From Marinicella rhabdoformis (lineage in GTDB: Bacteria; Pseudomonadota; Gammaproteobacteria; Xanthomonadales; Marinicellaceae), in NCBI RefSeq assembly GCF_009671245.1, contig NZ_VTFS01000005.1, positions 62,001 through 126,000 on the forward strand: a stretch of 64,000 nucleotides of DNA, read 5' to 3'. A program made the translations under genes and the position numbers. Below the pieces are notes generated by a model. The model was not told the DNA's origin, made no database searches, and saw nothing but the letters and a program-made list of their open reading frames with translations. How positions within the stretch are numbered: position 1 is the first letter of the stretch; the number at the start of each line of letters is the position of its first letter. Below are positions 26,736-35,224 of the stretch, piece after piece.

Positions 26736-28589
26736 TTATTTAAGCGTCCACTCACACTGACAATGGGCCAGCTGTGCCCAACCATTTTGTTGGTTATTTA
26801 AAACCACATTCAATTGGGTTTGAATCGGTCCAATAAAGGCATGTAGACTGTGCTGTAAACCATTCTGCTCTGGCAAATAAGCGGCTACTTTTGCTAACAT
26901 ATCTACCATCAATTGATCCTTTAGGTTCAACGATTTCTCAATCCATTGGACGCCATAAGTTGAAAGCTTCGCCAGGCTGGCTGCTTCCTGTATGGCTGAT
27001 TCCAAACCACCTAAGTTATCGATCAAACCGAGCTCTTTGGCCTGTTTTGCAGTCCAAACACGTCCTCGTGCAATGCGATCCACCATGGCAATATCCAAAC
27101 CACGTGCTGCCGCCACTGAGCCAATAAATTGTTGATAACCGAATTCAATGTTACTTTGTATCAGTTGTGCAAACTCCTCGTCTAAAGGTTTGCTGGTATC
27201 AAATGCGCCCACCCACTTGGTGGTTCCCACGCCATCGCTGTGAATGCCCAGTTTATCGAATAATTTAGGGTAATTCATCAACATACCGTAAATGCCAATC
27301 GATCCGGTGATGGTCGCTTCATCAGCCCAAATGCTGTTGGCCGACATAGAAATCCAATAACCGCCAGAGGCCGCGACATTACCCATGGACACCACCACAG
27401 GTTTTCCCGCAATTTTCAGCTGTTCTACTTCTCGTCTGATTTGCTCTGATGGATAAACCCCGCCACCCGGGCTGTTGACCCGCAAAACCACTGCACGGAC
27501 ACTTTTATTGATTCTCGCCGCTTGTAATAAGGCACTGGTTGATTCGCCGCCAATTGTACCTGGGTCTTGCGTTCCCCCCATGATGCTGCCTTCAGCAACC
27601 ACCACTGCAATTTGGTTTTTCAATAACTGATTAGTTTTGTCTGTATCTAAAGTCAGGTAATCTTCAAAAGCAATGCCCCTGAATCGGTTGTTGTCATCAT
27701 CAAACGACGCCAGTTCAGCCACATGTTTGTGCATGAAACTGCGTTTTTTCACTGCATCTACCAATCCAGCCTCTACCGCCATATCTGGTACTGAACCTTC
27801 TTTCTCAATTAATTTTTGAGCCTGCTGTTCAACAATTGTTTGTAATTCTTCAGTAGAAATACCTCGGCGCCCAGATATGTCTTGTAAGTAGGTGTCCCAT
27901 AAATCATTCATGTAGTGCAAACCCGCTTCTTTGGCTTCTTGGGACATCTCATTACGCACATAGGGTTCTGCAGCAGACTTATACTCTCCAACCTTGAACA
28001 GGTGTACATCCACACCCAGTTTATCCAAGCCTTCTTTGAAATAGCTGCGGTATGAACCAAAACCTTGTAAAAACAAAAAGCCTTGAGGGTCTATCAAAAT
28101 TTCATCGGCCATGCTGGCAAAATAGTATTGAGATTGTGATAAATTTGTTGCCAAAGCGACCACCGGCTTACCACTGCTGGCTTTGAATTGTTCAACGGCA
28201 CGATTCAATTCTCGCAAATGAGCCAAACCCGCGCCCCACAAATAATCAGGGTCTAACACCAAAGCCGAAATTTTAGGGTCTGTTCCGGCCAAAGCTATGG
28301 CCCGAGTCAAATCCCTCATGCGGGTTTCAGGTACATCACTTCCCCGCAAGTTATCAATCGCTTGACTCATCGCATCACCACTGTATTGATCAACAATGTA
28401 CCCTTTAGGTGCAAGAACCAATGCGGTTTTTTCCTCTAAATGTACCGGCAATCCACCCATCCACCAACCCAAAATCAACACCAATAAAAGTAACAACAAA
28501 GCGTGGCGTGTAAAATTAGCCAGCCAAACAAAAGGCTTGGTGAGGATGTGAAATAAAGTGACAAATGGGTTGCGTTCTTTTTGGCTCAT
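26736..28589 (-). CDS. sppA: Signal peptide peptidase SppA, 67-kDa type
   Basis: Inner-membrane serine protease of about 617 aa that degrades cleaved signal peptides. A membrane anchor lies at about 30-47 and there are two tandem ClpP-like domains. The catalytic dyad is visible: Lys204 in VGEYKSAAEP and Ser408 in VAASGGYW, as in E. coli (Lys209, Ser409). NSPGGGVYPSEQIRR is the oxyanion region. The ATG at 28589 (MSQKERNPF) gives a normal N-terminus; a longer reading to 28661 adds an unlikely polar extension. Divergent from the BNR-protein gene. Confidence 0.95.
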   Translation of the reverse strand: MSQKERNPFVTLFHILTKPFVWLANFTRHALLLLLLVLILGWWMGGLPVHLEEKTALVLAPKGYIVDQYSGDAMSQAIDNLRGSDVPETRMRDLTRAIALAGTDPKISALVLDPDYLWGAGLAHLRELNRAVEQFKASSGKPVVALATNLSQSQYYFASMADEILIDPQGFLFLQGFGSYRSYFKEGLDKLGVDVHLFKVGEYKSAAEPYVRNEMSQEAKEAGLHYMNDLWDTYLQDISGRRGISTEELQTIVEQQAQKLIEKEGSVPDMAVEAGLVDAVKKRSFMHKHVAELASFDDDNNRFRGIAFEDYLTLDTDKTNQLLKNQIAVVVAEGSIMGGTQDPGTIGGESTSALLQAARINKSVRAVVLRVNSPGGGVYPSEQIRREVEQLKIAGKPVVVSMGNVAASGGYWISMSANSIWADEATITGSIGIYGMLMNYPKLFDKLGIHSDGVGTTKWVGAFDTSKPLDEEFAQLIQSNIEFGYQQFIGSVAAARGLDIAMVDRIARGRVWTAKQAKELGLIDNLGGLESAIQEAASLAKLSTYGVQWIEKSLNLKDQLMVDMLAKVAAYLPEQNGLQHSLHAFIGPIQTQLNVVLNNQQNGWAQLAHCQCEWTLK

Positions 28590-28757
28590 AACAGTTTGTA
28601 ATGTAATTGGAGTTGTGGAATTTTGTGTATTAATTTTACTTTGACCATCACCGCTTGGCATGGTTCAAAAGTAACTAAATGGCACTGTTTTGCTTTTTTG
28701 ACTTGTCAGCGCATCAAATCTGCCGATAATTATAAGCCTAATCTGAGGAATATAAAC

Positions 28758-31673
28758 ATGAAATCCACCACAATCAAAACGGCCATCATCGCCTTAACTG
28801 CTTTGACCGGCAGTGTATCAGCTGAGATCACATCCAGTTACAAAAACCAAAAAGCCGCATGGGATCAACACCTAAGCATGCGACAAAATACGCCTTTTCA
28901 TGGTGTTACTTGGAGAAATGTAGGCCCCATCTTTCAAGGTGGTCGAGCCGTTGATGTGATTCGTCCAACAGATCAACCGCATGTCATCTATGTGGCTTAT
29001 GCATCAGGCGGCGTGTGGAAAAGCACCAACAATGGTCAAACTTTCACACCCATGACTGATGACTTACCTTCTCAAGTGGTCGGTTCATTGGTGATTGACC
29101 CGAATGATTCAAACACCTTATGGTTGGGGACTGGCGAAAACAATTCTTCTCGTTCATCTTATGGTGGCATGGGTGTTTACCAATCCAAAGACGGTGGTGA
29201 AACTTGGGCATTCAAAGGCTTGGGTGACACTGATCGAATTGGTCGCATTGTGGTCGATCCGAAAGATTCAAACCGCATTTATGTGGCGGCATTGGGTAAG
29301 TTATATTCAAAAGGTGGTGACAGGGGCTTATACCGCAGCACCGATGGTGGTGACACTTGGGATACACTGATTGAAGGCAAAAAATATACGGGGTTCATAG
29401 ATTTAGCCATGTCACCGAATGGTGACTTGTATGCCTCTGCTTGGGATCGATCACGCAAAGCTTGGGATTTTCAAGAAGGTGGCGAAGGTTCCGCACTTTA
29501 CAAAAGCAGTGACAACGGCGACAGTTGGCAGAAACTAACCAATGGACTGCCCTACGGCGAATACATGGGTCGCATGGGCATCACCACATCCATCAGCAAC
29601 CCTGATGTGGTATATGTCTCAATAGACAACCAAACACCTTTACCAGAAAGTGAATGGGACATGGGTTCCAGTGCAGTCACCGCCAAACGACTAAAAAACA
29701 TGGACAAAGCCGAATTCCTGACACAGGATAAAAAGGCGGTTGAATCATTTTTACGCAGCAACAACTTCCCCCCAGAAACCAAAGCCAATGATATCATAGA
29801 AAAAATAAAAAATGATGAAATGACACCCGCAGATTTGGTTGATCAGTTGGCTGATGGTAACAACAACTTATTCAATGTTGATATCAAATCTCTAGAAATA
29901 TACCGATCTGATGATGCCGGCGCTTCATTCAAACGCACACACAAAGAAGACCTCCAAGGCGTGGTCTTTTCATACGGTTATTATTTTGGACAAGTCAAAG
30001 TAGACCCTCAGAATGAAGACATTGTTTATGCCACAGGTGTGCCGTTCATCAAATCAACTGATGGCGGCAAAACATGGGCATCTGCTTGGTCTTCAAAAAT
30101 GCATGCCGATTTACAAGCCATTTGGATAAATCCTCAGCATTCAAATCACATCATGGTTGGCAATGACGGTGGTGTCGATGAAAGTTATGATGGCGGCCAA
30201 ACATGGAACAAAATTGACCAACAACCCGTTGGACAGTTTTATACCGTTGCGGTTGATATGGAAACACCATACAACATCTATGGCGGCTTACAAGACAATG
30301 GCACACTCAAAGGTTCAAGCCAAAATGATTGGACACAAGGTGAATCTTGGGAACGCATCTTTGGTGGTGATGGCATGCACGTCAATGTCGATGATACCGA
30401 AAAACTAACCTATGTTGGATTCCAATTTGGTAATTCATTCCGTTTAGGCTCTGCCGCACCCAAGAAAATCACGCCACCTAATTATGTCGGCGAAGAATCC
30501 TTACGCAAGAATTGGAACACGCCGGTAATGATGTCCACCCACAATCACGATATTTTGTATTTTGCGGGACATAAAATGTACCGCAGCATGAATAAGGGCG
30601 ATGACTGGACTGAAATTTCTGGTGACTTGACTGAATCTGAAAAACGTGGCGACGTGCCATTTGCCACCATCACTTCAGTATCTGAATCTCCTTTGAAGTT
30701 TGGCTTGATTTGGGCCGGTACTGACGATGGTTTGGTTTGGGTCACTGAAGACGGCGGTAACAAATGGCGTAAAGTCAGCAAGCAACTGCCAAAACACCGC
30801 TGGGTCAGTCGCATCATTGCCTCTCCACACAAAGAAAAACGCGCTTGGTTGGCCATGAATGGATACCGTCAAGACGACATCCAACCGTATTTATACCGCA
30901 CAGACAATCTGGGTAAAAGCTGGAAAAAAATGAGTAAAGGCCTGCCCAACGAAACCATCAATGTGGTCAAAGAAGACCCTAAGAATGAAGACATGGTCTA
31001 TGTAGGTACAGACAAAGGCATATATGTTTCAATGAACAAAGGCGACTCCTGGAACATGCTGGGTGATGGTTTGCCGACTGTCCCCGTTCATGACTTGATT
31101 GTTCACCCGCGAGAAAATGAGCTGGTCATCGGTACTCATGGTCGTTCGGTTTATGTGGCCGATGTGGCACCGCTTCAAAACAAAACAGAGCAAGTCAAAG
31201 ACAATGAGTTGTTTATTTTTCCTGTCGATGAAATCAAAGAAAGCCGTTCTTGGGACAGCAAACCATTCACATGGGAATACACCGACAACAAAAGCAAAAC
31301 TGAAACGATTTACCTATGGAGCGAAACTTCTGGTGAAGCCGAGATCAGCATCACTGATGCCTCAGACAGCACCATTTATCAAGCACAGACCACATTGAAA
31401 AAAGGTTTCAATCAATGGCACTGGGATTACAAAATTGACGAAGCTTTGGCGATCGCTGCCGAAGCCGCGGCTTTAGAAAAAAATAAGGCATCTGAAGCAG
31501 ATGATGAAGGTGATAATGATTCAGATAAAGAATCTCAAGCCATCAACAAATCAAACATACCCTATGCTGAATCCAAACGCCTTGGTCACCCTCCTTATAT
31601 CGAACCAGGCAAATACCATTTGATTATCAAGCAAGGTGATGAACAACACAGTGTCGATTTCAGCGTTAAATAA
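28758..31673 (+). CDS. Secreted BNR/Asp-box beta-propeller protein (VPS10/sortilin-like)
   Basis: Exported protein of 971 aa with a signal peptide (MKSTTIKTAIIALTALTGSVSAE). I count about eleven Asp-box-like motifs of the S-x-D-x-G-x-T-W kind (STNNGQTF, SKDGGETW, STDGGDTW, SSDNGDSW and others), giving two beta-propellers of the sortilin/xyloglucanase fold. A helical insert sits at about 305-365. The C-terminal part (after about 825) is a beta domain broken by an acidic E/D/K-rich linker. Catalytic activity is not evident; related proteins are often called glycosyl hydrolases without proof. GAGG precedes the ATG. It is followed by an LpxL-like gene after 3 bases. Confidence 0.85.
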   Translation: MKSTTIKTAIIALTALTGSVSAEITSSYKNQKAAWDQHLSMRQNTPFHGVTWRNVGPIFQGGRAVDVIRPTDQPHVIYVAYASGGVWKSTNNGQTFTPMTDDLPSQVVGSLVIDPNDSNTLWLGTGENNSSRSSYGGMGVYQSKDGGETWAFKGLGDTDRIGRIVVDPKDSNRIYVAALGKLYSKGGDRGLYRSTDGGDTWDTLIEGKKYTGFIDLAMSPNGDLYASAWDRSRKAWDFQEGGEGSALYKSSDNGDSWQKLTNGLPYGEYMGRMGITTSISNPDVVYVSIDNQTPLPESEWDMGSSAVTAKRLKNMDKAEFLTQDKKAVESFLRSNNFPPETKANDIIEKIKNDEMTPADLVDQLADGNNNLFNVDIKSLEIYRSDDAGASFKRTHKEDLQGVVFSYGYYFGQVKVDPQNEDIVYATGVPFIKSTDGGKTWASAWSSKMHADLQAIWINPQHSNHIMVGNDGGVDESYDGGQTWNKIDQQPVGQFYTVAVDMETPYNIYGGLQDNGTLKGSSQNDWTQGESWERIFGGDGMHVNVDDTEKLTYVGFQFGNSFRLGSAAPKKITPPNYVGEESLRKNWNTPVMMSTHNHDILYFAGHKMYRSMNKGDDWTEISGDLTESEKRGDVPFATITSVSESPLKFGLIWAGTDDGLVWVTEDGGNKWRKVSKQLPKHRWVSRIIASPHKEKRAWLAMNGYRQDDIQPYLYRTDNLGKSWKKMSKGLPNETINVVKEDPKNEDMVYVGTDKGIYVSMNKGDSWNMLGDGLPTVPVHDLIVHPRENELVIGTHGRSVYVADVAPLQNKTEQVKDNELFIFPVDEIKESRSWDSKPFTWEYTDNKSKTETIYLWSETSGEAEISITDASDSTIYQAQTTLKKGFNQWHWDYKIDEALAIAAEAAALEKNKASEADDEGDNDSDKESQAINKSNIPYAESKRLGHPPYIEPGKYHLIIKQGDEQHSVDFSVK

Positions 31674-31676
31674 TTG

Positions 31677-32609
31677 ATGGCTTCAAAACCTCAAAGCCAA
31701 ACTGGAGTTCAAATACAAAAGCCGCCTTTTTGGCGGCATTTGTTTTCTTGGTTGGTTTATTTAAAACTGTGGAGCTGGGCGCAATTACCTTACCGTTTGT
31801 TATTGGGTATTGGCGTACTTATTGGCAATGCGTTCAGGTACCTCTCGAGTTCACGACGAAAGGTGATTCAAAAAAACATCGCCATTTGCTTCCCACACCT
31901 TGATGAAAAACAACAACGCGAACTGATTAAGCAAAATTACCGTGAAACGGGCATGATGGTCAGCCAAACCATCAAAGCCTTTTTGTCTTGGAACAATGGT
32001 TTTTTCAAAAACCTCCACATAGATGGCACTGAACACCTACAAAAAGCCCAAGCCTCAGGTAAAGGTGTTTTATTGGTTTCAGGACACTTTACCGCCCTTG
32101 ATATCGGTGGACGCGTGATCAGTCAACAATTTCCCGTTTCAGGAGTCTATCGTCCGCACAAAAACCCAGTTCAAGAATATGTCGTCAAAAACTCCAGAGA
32201 AAAATACGCCAAACAAATGTTCACTCGAGATGAGCTCAAAGGCATCATCAAAGAGCTTAAAGCAGGTGGTATCGTTTGGTATGCACCAGACCAAGATTAC
32301 CGCCGTGGACAATCCATTTTTTCGTCATTTTTCGGCACAAAAGCTTCAACCATCACCGCCACGCACCAGCTGGCGAGAATTTCTGGCTGCCAAGTGATGT
32401 TCTATTCTGTCAAACGCATACCCGAAAAACCTTACTATCAATTGGCCATCAGCCCTGCATTAACAGATTTTCCCAGCAAAGACGTACAAAGAGACACCGA
32501 CCGCATCAACCAAGGCATAGAACAAATGGTTAACCAAGCACCAGAGCAGTATCTTTGGCTACATAAAAGGTTTAAAACACGCCCAGAAGGTGAGGGCAAA
32601 TTCTACTGA
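31677..32609 (+). CDS. LpxL/HtrB-family lipid A acyltransferase
   Basis: Inner-membrane acyltransferase of 310 aa adding a secondary acyl chain to lipid A (or a related lipid). An N-terminal anchor (about 20-55) precedes the HxxxxD catalytic motif in VSGHFTALDIGG (His137, Asp142). Other family landmarks are KNIAICFPHLDEKQQ, VYRPHKNPVQEYVV, YAPDQDYRRGQSIFSSFFG and QYLWLHKRFKTRPEGE. The ATG at 31677 follows a TTG at 31674 and is the better start. Which position it acylates (LpxL, LpxM or LpxP role) cannot be told. Confidence 0.92.
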   Translation: MASKPQSQTGVQIQKPPFWRHLFSWLVYLKLWSWAQLPYRLLLGIGVLIGNAFRYLSSSRRKVIQKNIAICFPHLDEKQQRELIKQNYRETGMMVSQTIKAFLSWNNGFFKNLHIDGTEHLQKAQASGKGVLLVSGHFTALDIGGRVISQQFPVSGVYRPHKNPVQEYVVKNSREKYAKQMFTRDELKGIIKELKAGGIVWYAPDQDYRRGQSIFSSFFGTKASTITATHQLARISGCQVMFYSVKRIPEKPYYQLAISPALTDFPSKDVQRDTDRINQGIEQMVNQAPEQYLWLHKRFKTRPEGEGKFY

Positions 32610-32635
32610 ACCTGTTTATTGACTTGATAATTTCG

Positions 32636-32653
32636 CCAAAGACGCAAACTTTA
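32636..32653 (+). promoter_or_regulatory. Upstream box shared with bioB
   Basis: GCCAAAGACGCAAACTTT, 10 bases downstream of a TTGACT (32620-32625) and just before the rhomboid ATG. It matches 17 of 18 bases with 48657-48674 upstream of bioB. Role unknown. Confidence 0.4.
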
Positions 32654-32657
32654 AGAC

Positions 32658-33296
32658 ATGAAAATTCCACATTTAGATCCTGAGTTTGCAAAAAATCGCA
32701 AAGATGCATGGCCCAAGGCCTTTCGCATCGCCTGTGTGTTACTGGCCACCATTTGGATTTGTTTCTTTGTAGCTCAATTTTTGCCCGTCACCCAATTTGG
32801 TCTCAAACCCAGACGCTTTGAAGGCTTAATCGGCTTATTCACCATGCCGCTGATTCATTCAGGTTGGCCACATTTAATAGACAATACCCTGCCCATGTTT
32901 TTGGCATTTTTGGGGTTGTTCGGCAATTACCCTAGGCTGGCCAAAAAAGTCATGGTTCAATCGGTTTTAATTACGGGCTTGTTGGTGTGGTTCTTTGCCC
33001 GCGATTTGAATCATATTGGTTCCAGCGGTTTATTTTATGCCTTACTCAGTTACCTGTTTATCAGCGGATTCCTTAAAAAAGACCTTCAATCGGTTGGCTT
33101 GAGTATTTTGATTGCTTTTATGTACGGCTCATTAATTTGGGGCATATTGCCCGGGCAGCCTGGCATATCATGGGAGTCACATTTAGCGGGCTTATTAACC
33201 GGTATATTCTTGGCCATACAAACCAGAAAGCAAGAATTACCCGTTCTGAAGGATTGGCGACTTGATGAGGGCATTGAACCCGGTAATGACATCTAA
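32658..33296 (+). CDS. Rhomboid-family intramembrane serine protease
   Basis: Polytopic protein of 212 aa with six predicted helices. The rhomboid residues are present: HLIDN (72-76), GSSG (121-124, Ser123 nucleophile) and SHLAGLLTG (His175). It should cleave membrane helices of client proteins. The soluble N-terminus is short. Preceded by a TTGACT and a box shared with the bioB upstream region (32636-32653). It is followed by a hairpin that serves the convergent gene. Confidence 0.9.
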   Translation: MKIPHLDPEFAKNRKDAWPKAFRIACVLLATIWICFFVAQFLPVTQFGLKPRRFEGLIGLFTMPLIHSGWPHLIDNTLPMFLAFLGLFGNYPRLAKKVMVQSVLITGLLVWFFARDLNHIGSSGLFYALLSYLFISGFLKKDLQSVGLSILIAFMYGSLIWGILPGQPGISWESHLAGLLTGIFLAIQTRKQELPVLKDWRLDEGIEPGNDI

Positions 33297-33328
33297 AAAA
33301 ATAGGCCCACTCTTTTCAAAGTGAGCCC
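33294..33328 (-). terminator. Terminator of the 33358 gene
   Basis: Minus-strand hairpin GGCTCACT/AGTGGGCC (one mismatch) followed by TATTTTTTT. It also overlaps the end of the convergent rhomboid gene. Confidence 0.7.
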
Positions 33329-33357
33329 AAGCTTATGGTTTAACTTTCTAATATGAC

Positions 33358-34341
33358 TTACCTGTCTTGCTGACTTTCTAAACGCCCCTCTAATCTTTTA
33401 ATGATGTCATGTAATCGATCGGCTTTTGCCTTATCCATGGGCTTGGCTTTTTTAATCACCTTTTGCTCAATCATACTGGCTACACCAGGTCTTGCGCGTT
33501 CACCATTTGACTCAGATTTAGATGGGCCTGTACCTGTGGCAACAAAGGTGTAACTGGCTGACCTGAATCCCCTGACAGAAAAACCATCGGCATTAAAGTT
33601 TGGTGAAGAGCCCACCAAATATGAATAGGCTTCACCATCAAATTGATCTGTACCTGTTTTCAAATAATATGCCAAGTAATAGTCAGCATCATCTCTTACT
33701 ACCGCAATCAACTCATTGTATTGAGGGTCGTAATAAGCCGCCAAATCATTGTAAGTCAATGCATAATTAGTACAGCCGTTGTAACCAGTATTTTCAGAAC
33801 GACAACCTGTCACTAAATAATCACCTTGAAACGTTTCTGTTTGATCAAATATCAATACATCTGCGATAAAAGGATAGTCATTGGTGTAATCGGACACATC
33901 CATAACCACCTGCCACTCACCTCGCATTTTTTGCAACTCATCACCTAAAAAATAATTGTAACGCTCGATGTTTTTTATAACACCGCCAAATTGTATCGTG
34001 CCAGTGGTTTCAGTGATAAAATCAATGGTGACTGGACCACCCACACCACCCACTGTAATCGGTTCACTGTAATTACAATCAATACAAGTACCGTCATAAC
34101 TGTAATTCAAACCAGAGTCGAAATATGAATTGCCATCTAATTTTTTCTGAGCGGTATACCACAAAGGATTACCATCCTCGTCATAGACATAAAATGCCGC
34201 AAATAACATGTTATCCTGAATTTCTATCGCGTAACCTGTTCCAGGTTCACTTGGATTCCACCACCATCCCGATTCTGGTGTGAAAGCGCTTACATGACAT
34301 GTAACCATCAACATCATTAAAGTCATTATTTTTTTCATCAT
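33358..34341 (-). CDS. Secreted hypothetical protein with GWWWNP...GNPLWY domain
   Basis: Exported protein of about 327 aa with a signal peptide (MMKKIMTLMMLMVTCHVSA). The mature N-terminus has SGWWWNPSEPGTGYAIEI and YVYDEDGNPLWYTA, a beta-rich domain of a kind I have seen in secreted proteins of marine and Xanthomonad-like bacteria but cannot name. A second beta region with many Tyr/Asp follows, then a charged coiled tail (about 285-327). The start at 34341 follows GGAGAG; a second ATG at 34338 is equally possible. The same domain pattern recurs in the genes at 61763 and 63562. Confidence 0.75.
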   Translation of the reverse strand: MMKKIMTLMMLMVTCHVSAFTPESGWWWNPSEPGTGYAIEIQDNMLFAAFYVYDEDGNPLWYTAQKKLDGNSYFDSGLNYSYDGTCIDCNYSEPITVGGVGGPVTIDFITETTGTIQFGGVIKNIERYNYFLGDELQKMRGEWQVVMDVSDYTNDYPFIADVLIFDQTETFQGDYLVTGCRSENTGYNGCTNYALTYNDLAAYYDPQYNELIAVVRDDADYYLAYYLKTGTDQFDGEAYSYLVGSSPNFNADGFSVRGFRSASYTFVATGTGPSKSESNGERARPGVASMIEQKVIKKAKPMDKAKADRLHDIIKRLEGRLESQQDR

Positions 34342-34403
34342 TTCTCTCCAAAAATATTCAATGACTGTTATATTACGGTTTTTTGCTGAATTGGGAATGA
34401 ACA

Positions 34404-35183
34404 ATGATAGATATCGGTGCCAACCTGACACACGACAGCTTTGATAAAGACCGCGAAAATGTAATCAAAGATGCGCAGGCTGCAGGTGTAGAAACTTTTA
34501 TTATTACCGGTTCAGATGTCGATTGCTCAAGCAAGGCACAGCAACTGGCTCACCAATATAACGATTGTTGTTATGCAACGGCGGGCATTCACCCACACCA
34601 TGCCAGTGACTTTAACGGTGACGCTGAAGATGCCATTCAAGAATTACTCCATGATGACAAAGTGGTGGCCGTAGGTGAAACAGGGCTGGATTATTTCAGA
34701 GACTTTTCTCCCAGGGAAGCGCAGATTTTTTCTTTTGAGCGCCACATCAAATTGGCCATTGAAAACGACATGCCTTTGTTTCTGCACCAGCGAGAATCAC
34801 ACAAAGACTTTCACCCCATATTGAAGGAACACCGGGACCAATTAGGAAATGTCGTGGTGCACTGCTTTACAGACACTGAACAAGCTTTGTTTGACTACTT
34901 GGATTTGGACTGCCACATCGGTATCACCGGATGGATTTGTGATGAACGCCGCGGTAAACATTTGATTGACATCATTCACAACATACCAAACAACCGTTTG
35001 TTGATTGAAACAGACTCACCTTATCTGATGCCAAGAAACCTCAATCCCAAACCCAAATCTCGCCGCAATGAGCCCAAACATTTGGCACACATTGCCACTG
35101 AAATTGCAAACATATTGGATATAGACTTGCTTCAGTTACAACAACAAACCACTGAAAATAGCCGTCAGTTTTTTGAGATCTAA
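34404..35183 (+). CDS. tatD: TatD-family metal-dependent deoxyribonuclease
   Basis: TIM-barrel hydrolase of 259 aa. MIDIGANLTHDSFDKDR matches the TatD (not YcfH or YjjV) start; GIHPHHASD, VGETGLDYFRDFSPREAQ, LFLHQRESHKDF, VVHCFTDTEQ and LIETDSPYL carry the metal ligands (Glu, His, His, Asp). TatD is a 3'-5' exonuclease for damaged DNA; it is not part of Tat export, and no tatABC is in the window. Divergent from the 33358 gene with a short spacer. Confidence 0.93.
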   Translation: MIDIGANLTHDSFDKDRENVIKDAQAAGVETFIITGSDVDCSSKAQQLAHQYNDCCYATAGIHPHHASDFNGDAEDAIQELLHDDKVVAVGETGLDYFRDFSPREAQIFSFERHIKLAIENDMPLFLHQRESHKDFHPILKEHRDQLGNVVVHCFTDTEQALFDYLDLDCHIGITGWICDERRGKHLIDIIHNIPNNRLLIETDSPYLMPRNLNPKPKSRRNEPKHLAHIATEIANILDIDLLQLQQQTTENSRQFFEI

Positions 35184-35190
35184 AAACATC

Positions 35191-35216
35191 ATAAAGCTGA
35201 ACAACTTTTGTTCAGC
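35191..35216. terminator. Hairpin between convergent tatD and batD-like genes
   Basis: Perfect GCTGAACA/TGTTCAGC stem with an ACTTT loop, flanked by A/T-rich runs on both sides. It could end both transcripts; the T-tracts are imperfect. Confidence 0.65.
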
Positions 35217-35224
35217 CTTATTCA

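Noticed and set aside
28623-28757. N-terminal extension of the BNR protein overlapping the sppA start
   Set aside because: It lacks a signal sequence and a ribosome binding site; the ATG at 28758 begins a proper signal peptide after GAGG.
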